Origin: Paenarthrobacter ureafaciens
GTDB taxonomy: Bacteria > Actinomycetota > Actinomycetes > Actinomycetales > Micrococcaceae
Reading direction: 5' to 3'
Assembly (NCBI RefSeq): GCF_004028095.1
Contig: NZ_SBHM01000007.1
Span: 1,922,001 to 1,986,000, forward strand
DNA: 64,000 nt
The translations under genes were made by a program, and so were the position numbers. Positions 60,808 to 64,000 of the stretch are shown here, one piece after another. The notes under the pieces are model-generated. The model did no database searches and was not told where the DNA came from. It saw only the letters and a list, made by a program, of their open reading frames with translations. The stretch's first letter is position 1. Each line of letters starts with the position of its first letter.

Positions 60808-61811
60808 GCCAAGCCAAGCTTGGTGAGGACGTCGGCCACCCGCTTGTCCTGGTCGGTCAGGAAGGTCTGGAACTCGTCACCGGTGATGAAGGCGTCCGTC
60901 CAGCTGTGGGTCTTCAGGGCTTCCTTCCATCCTGCGGATTCGTGCATCTTTTCCAAGGCCGCGATCAGGGACTTCTTGTCCTCATCGCTGATGCCCGGAG
61001 GTGCCACAACGCCACGCCAGTTGGTGAAGACGAGGTCGATGTTGGACTCCTTGAGCGTTGGTGCGTCCACGCCGTCCAACCGCTTTTCGCCGCTGGTAGC
61101 CAGAACGCGGACTTCGCCGGACTTGATCTGCTCCAGGTACTCGCCGGCTCCGGACGCTGCGAAGCCCAGCTTGTTGCCGAGGATCGCAGGCAGGAGGTCC
61201 CCACCGCCGTCGTAGGAAACGAAGTTCACCTTGGTAGCGTCGATGCCCACGGCACCGGCCAGCTGCATGGGCAGGAGGTGGTCCGGGCCGCCCGGCGAGG
61301 AGCCGCCGCCCACGGAAATGGAAGCGGGATCGGCCTTCCATGCCTTCACCAGGTCATCGATGGTCTTGTACGGGGAGTCCTTGCTGACCATGATGGCGCC
61401 GGGTTCCTCGATCAAGCGTGCCAGGGGAGTGGTCTGGGTCAGTTTGGATTCCGACTTGTTGGTGTAGCTGGCTCCCACCACGCCCAGGCCCATGAGCATG
61501 GCCAGATCGCCGTTGCCCTTCTCGTTGACCACGCGCGCCAGGCCCACGGTGCCGCCTGCTCCGGCCAGGTTGAAGACCTCGGTGTTGCTGGCGATCTTTT
61601 CGTTGTCCAGGACCTTGGCCGCGGCCCGGGCGGTGGTGTCGTATCCGCCGCCGGGGGTGTTGGGGACCATGATTTGCAGACCGCTGATGGGTTTGGCCGC
61701 ACCGGTGCTTTCGGTGCCGGTGGAGCTCTTGCTGGTGGCACCACAACCGGTAGCCATCAGGGCGATGCCGGCTGCAACGGCGGCAATGCGCAATGCGCGG
61801 ATCTGGCGCAT
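60804..61811 (-). CDS. tctC: Tripartite tricarboxylate transporter, binding protein TctC
   Basis: Periplasmic-type solute receptor made as a lipoprotein in this Gram-positive cell: 335 aa, lipobox ATGC with Cys23. The Bug/TctC family fold is seen in ISGLQIMVPNTPGGGYDTTA (ligand loop GGGYD), FNLAGAGGTVGLARVVN, GGGSSPGGPDHLLPMQLAGA and SYDGGGDLLPAILGNKLGFA. It binds a carboxylate, probably citrate or a related tricarboxylate. AGAAGAGGAAC precedes the ATG. It is the first gene of the operon, divergent from the sensor kinase gene. Confidence 0.95.
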   Translation of the reverse strand: MRQIRALRIAAVAAGIALMATGCGATSKSSTGTESTGAAKPISGLQIMVPNTPGGGYDTTARAAAKVLDNEKIASNTEVFNLAGAGGTVGLARVVNEKGNGDLAMLMGLGVVGASYTNKSESKLTQTTPLARLIEEPGAIMVSKDSPYKTIDDLVKAWKADPASISVGGGSSPGGPDHLLPMQLAGAVGIDATKVNFVSYDGGGDLLPAILGNKLGFAASGAGEYLEQIKSGEVRVLATSGEKRLDGVDAPTLKESNIDLVFTNWRGVVAPPGISDEDKKSLIAALEKMHESAGWKEALKTHSWTDAFITGDEFQTFLTDQDKRVADVLTKLGLA

Positions 61812-62079
61812 GATGTTCCTCTTCTCAGTGAAAAAAATTCTTCATCGAATCTCTGTGCAGGTTCCCTCGGGTTCCTGCCCTGCGGTCGATGCTAGGACGG
61901 CCGGTGACGTGGATCACCCTTGTGTTCGCAGTGATCTTTAAGTTCATTGCGTTCACGCAGTAAGAGGCAAAAAGACCCGCTCAGGGGTATAGTTCCGGTA
62001 CTCCATGGCGGATGTCCCGTGAACGCATCGAAGCCCATCGGCATCCGGCAAACCTGGAAATCACCCAAAGGACCAAGCA
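61812..62079. promoter_or_regulatory. Divergent control region, tctC / sensor kinase
   Basis: A 268-bp region without ORFs between the divergent units. TGTTCGCAGT (about 61922-61932) and GTTCACGCAGT (about 61950-61961) are near-direct repeats roughly 28 bp apart and could bind the response regulator. I cannot place promoters with confidence. Confidence 0.35.
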
Positions 62080-63684
62080 GTGACCCGACTGGCTCGAAGA
62101 AGAGGCATGTCCCTCGCCGGACAGTACCTTCTGCTGCAGCTGTTGATCGTGCTCGCCGTGCTCGTGGCCGTCGCAGCTATTTCGCTGGCTGAATCCGCCG
62201 CCGCCTTCGAGCGCACCGAGGGGCGCAGGGCACTGTCCGCTGCCGAAGCGTTGGGGAACAACCCCACCGTCCGTGAACTGCTCCCGACGGCGGAACCCCG
62301 CGCCGGTTCCGCCCTTCCGGCCGTCGCCGAGTCGGTACGGACAGTCTCCGGCTCGGGCCAGGTTGCCCTCGCGAAACTGGACGGGACGGTGGTCACCGCC
62401 TCCGATCCCGGGTTGGTAGGCAAAATTCTGCCCCTTGGCGACAGCCGGGTGAAGGAAGGCCGGGCCTGGACCGGAGTCCTCGCCGGCAGCACCGGCCCGG
62501 TCCTTTCCGCCCACGTGCCGGTCCTGGATGATTCCGGTGAAATGATCGGCATAGCTTCCATCAGCCGTAACTACCCCTCAACCCTGGAAAGACTGGGCGA
62601 CGCCGCGCCCAACCTCCTGACCTACCTCGGCGTGGCCAGCATCCTCGGCGTTGCGGGTTCGCTCTTGTTGTCCCGGCGCGTCAAGAGGCAGACCCTGGGC
62701 ATGGAACCACGCGAGATCACCGGACTCGTGGAAAACCGGGAGGCCATGCTGCAAGGCCTGAAAGAGGGTGTGGTCGCTTTGGATCCCCACGGGCGGATCA
62801 CTGTGGCCAACCAGAGCGCCCGGCAACTCCTGGGGCTTCCCGGCGATTGCGTCGGACAGCGCCTCGCTTCGCTGCCCGTCGACCCGGCGCTCAAAGTGGT
62901 GCTGGCCAGGGACCAGGCGGACCCGGACCAGTTGGTTCTGGTGGGTGATCGGCTGGTGGTCATGAACAGGGTTGCGCTGACCTCCCGCGGAAGGGACATG
63001 GGTTCGGTCACGACGCTCAGGGACCGGACGGAAATGTCTTCCTTGGAGCGCGAACTCGGGGCAACCCGGACAGTAACCAACACGCTCCGTGCCCAGGCCC
63101 ACGAGTTCGCCAACCAGCTCCATGTCATCTCCGGGCTGCTTCAACTGGAGGAGTACGAATCCGTGATCCAGTTCGTCAACGGCGCCACCGTGGACCGCAC
63201 CAGGCTAAATGATGAAGTGACCAGCAGGATCCAGGACCCGGCGCTCGCGGCCTTGTTGATTGCCAAGTCCAGCCTCGCTACGGAGCGCGGGGTGGAACTG
63301 CAGCTTGATCCGGGATCCGCGCTGCCGCGCGTAGCGGAGGAACTTTCCCGCGACCTCACTACTGTGGTCGGGAACCTGGTGGACAACGCGTTCGACGCCG
63401 TCACCGGACTCCCCGGGGCAACGGTCAGCGTCTTGGTGGTCGAGTCCGGTGACGAGGTCCGGGTCACCGTCCGGGACAATGGTCCCGGGATTCCCGAGGG
63501 CGATGCCGAACAGATCTTCTCGCAGGGCTTCTCCACCAAGGAGCCAGGTTCCGGGGATTCCCGGGGTTTCGGCTTGGCAATCTCCCGGGTGATTTGCAGG
63601 CGCAGCGGCGGCGATCTGTCGGTATCGAACCATAACGGTGCGGTGTTCGCTGCGCGTTTCATGAAGGAGGCAGTACGCCCGTGA
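62080..63684 (+). CDS. Sensor histidine kinase, CitA/DcuS type
   Basis: Membrane kinase of 534 aa. Helix 1 (about 14-38), an extracellular Cache/PAS-like sensor (about 40-175, QVALAKLDGTVVTASDPGLV, SAHVPVLDDSGEMIGIASI), helix 2 (about 183-200), a cytosolic PAS (about 215-320, MLQGLKEGVVALDPHGRI) and a kinase core. The phospho-acceptor is His341 in AQAHEFANQLHVISGLLQ, typical of citrate/C4-dicarboxylate sensors; ATP-lid motifs are NLVDNAFDAV, DNGPGIP and GFGLAIS. GTG start with AAAGGA. It likely senses external tri- or dicarboxylates and controls the divergent tct operon. Its stop overlaps the response regulator start. Confidence 0.95.
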   Translation: MTRLARRRGMSLAGQYLLLQLLIVLAVLVAVAAISLAESAAAFERTEGRRALSAAEALGNNPTVRELLPTAEPRAGSALPAVAESVRTVSGSGQVALAKLDGTVVTASDPGLVGKILPLGDSRVKEGRAWTGVLAGSTGPVLSAHVPVLDDSGEMIGIASISRNYPSTLERLGDAAPNLLTYLGVASILGVAGSLLLSRRVKRQTLGMEPREITGLVENREAMLQGLKEGVVALDPHGRITVANQSARQLLGLPGDCVGQRLASLPVDPALKVVLARDQADPDQLVLVGDRLVVMNRVALTSRGRDMGSVTTLRDRTEMSSLERELGATRTVTNTLRAQAHEFANQLHVISGLLQLEEYESVIQFVNGATVDRTRLNDEVTSRIQDPALAALLIAKSSLATERGVELQLDPGSALPRVAEELSRDLTTVVGNLVDNAFDAVTGLPGATVSVLVVESGDEVRVTVRDNGPGIPEGDAEQIFSQGFSTKEPGSGDSRGFGLAISRVICRRSGGDLSVSNHNGAVFAARFMKEAVRP

Positions 63685-64000
63685 TCAAGGTCCTGATTGT
63701 CGATGACGACTTCATGGTGGCCAAAGTGCATGCCGGCTTCATCCAACGGACTCCGGGATTTGCCGTTTTGGGAGTGGCGCATACGGGCGCGCAGGCCGTG
63801 CTGGAAACACAACGGTTGCAACCGGACCTTGTGCTGTTGGATATCCACTTGCCCGACGCCAACGGACTTGACCTCATGCACAAGCTGCGGGAGGTGGCTC
63901 CGGACCTGGACGTCCTGGTGATCAGTGCAGCCCGCGAAGTGGAAACGGTGCGCAAGGCCCTCCGCGGCGGCATTGTCCACTACCTCATCAAGCCTTTCTC
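63681..64000 (+). CDS. Response regulator, CitB/DcuR type, 5' part
   Basis: Receiver domain of the partner regulator, cut by the window end after 106 codons. The start is GTG 63681, overlapping the kinase stop (GTGA). MIKVLIVDDDFMVAKVHAGF gives the acidic pocket, Asp54 in LVLLDIHLPDANG is the phosphorylation site, followed by Ser in VISAAREVE and Lys in HYLIKPF. A DNA-binding domain is expected beyond the window. Confidence 0.95.
   Translation, partial: MIKVLIVDDDFMVAKVHAGFIQRTPGFAVLGVAHTGAQAVLETQRLQPDLVLLDIHLPDANGLDLMHKLREVAPDLDVLVISAAREVETVRKALRGGIVHYLIKPF

Overview
The window reads as chromosomal DNA of a high-GC actinobacterium of the Arthrobacter/Paenarthrobacter group (Micrococcaceae). 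This is inferred from gene content (DUF4193 protein, one-chain PutA, actinobacterial purS-purQ-purL cluster, dnaX-recR next to the SRP RNA, lysC with an internal beta-subunit start, LytR_C protein) and from frequent GTG/TTG starts. I see no prophage, insertion sequence or CRISPR array.

Layout. 0-3.4 kb: end of a DUF503 gene, then a tightly coupled three-gene c-di-GMP operon (membrane GGDEF protein, unknown 167-aa protein, GGDEF-EAL protein). 3.4-8.7 kb: purSQL on the minus strand, two small proteins, a 2-hydroxyacid dehydrogenase. 8.9-15.3 kb: two large secreted enzymes, a sialidase and a subtilase. 15.3-22.2 kb: XRE regulator/MFS exporter pair, a three-gene unit with two SSI-like protease inhibitors around a '3-methyladenine glycosylase'-type gene, an OhrR-like regulator, two related small proteins, LapA-like and DUF4193 proteins. 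22.3-25.5 kb: GH3 beta-glucosidase with divergent TetR. 25.5-34 kb: lysC, a membrane protein, recR, dnaX, SRP RNA, a non-coding repeat mosaic, a NIF3-like protein, tRNA-Ser(GGA). 33.9-38.4 kb: LysR and divergent putA. 38.4-47.4 kb: MpaB-family oxygenase, a truncated MFS gene fused at its broken end to a MarR gene, an M23 peptidase, a metallophosphoesterase, Stealth phosphotransferase with a HAD hydrolase, a small DGxHR protein with LytR_C, TetR. 47.5-53.6 kb: a LacI-controlled arabino-oligosaccharide uptake and GH51 operon. 53.7-58.3 kb: DsbA/FrnE-like protein, GT4 and glycogen debranching-type enzyme, GNAT. 58.3-64 kb: tctCBA with a terminal usp gene, divergent from a CitAB/DcuSR-type two-component system that runs off the end.

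How the genes work together. Most is housekeeping plus a soil-saprophyte set: secreted hydrolases, plant-polysaccharide use (GH3, GH51, sugar ABC importer), proline and tricarboxylate use, each with an adjacent regulator. The less ordinary parts are the SSI-like inhibitor pair (one lipoprotein, one apparently cytosolic) a few kb from a subtilase, the unknown protein inside the c-di-GMP operon, the MarR/MFS deletion scar, the repeat mosaic beside the SRP RNA, and several long intergenic palindromes that may belong to dispersed families. All functions are read from motifs and remembered families; no database search was run.
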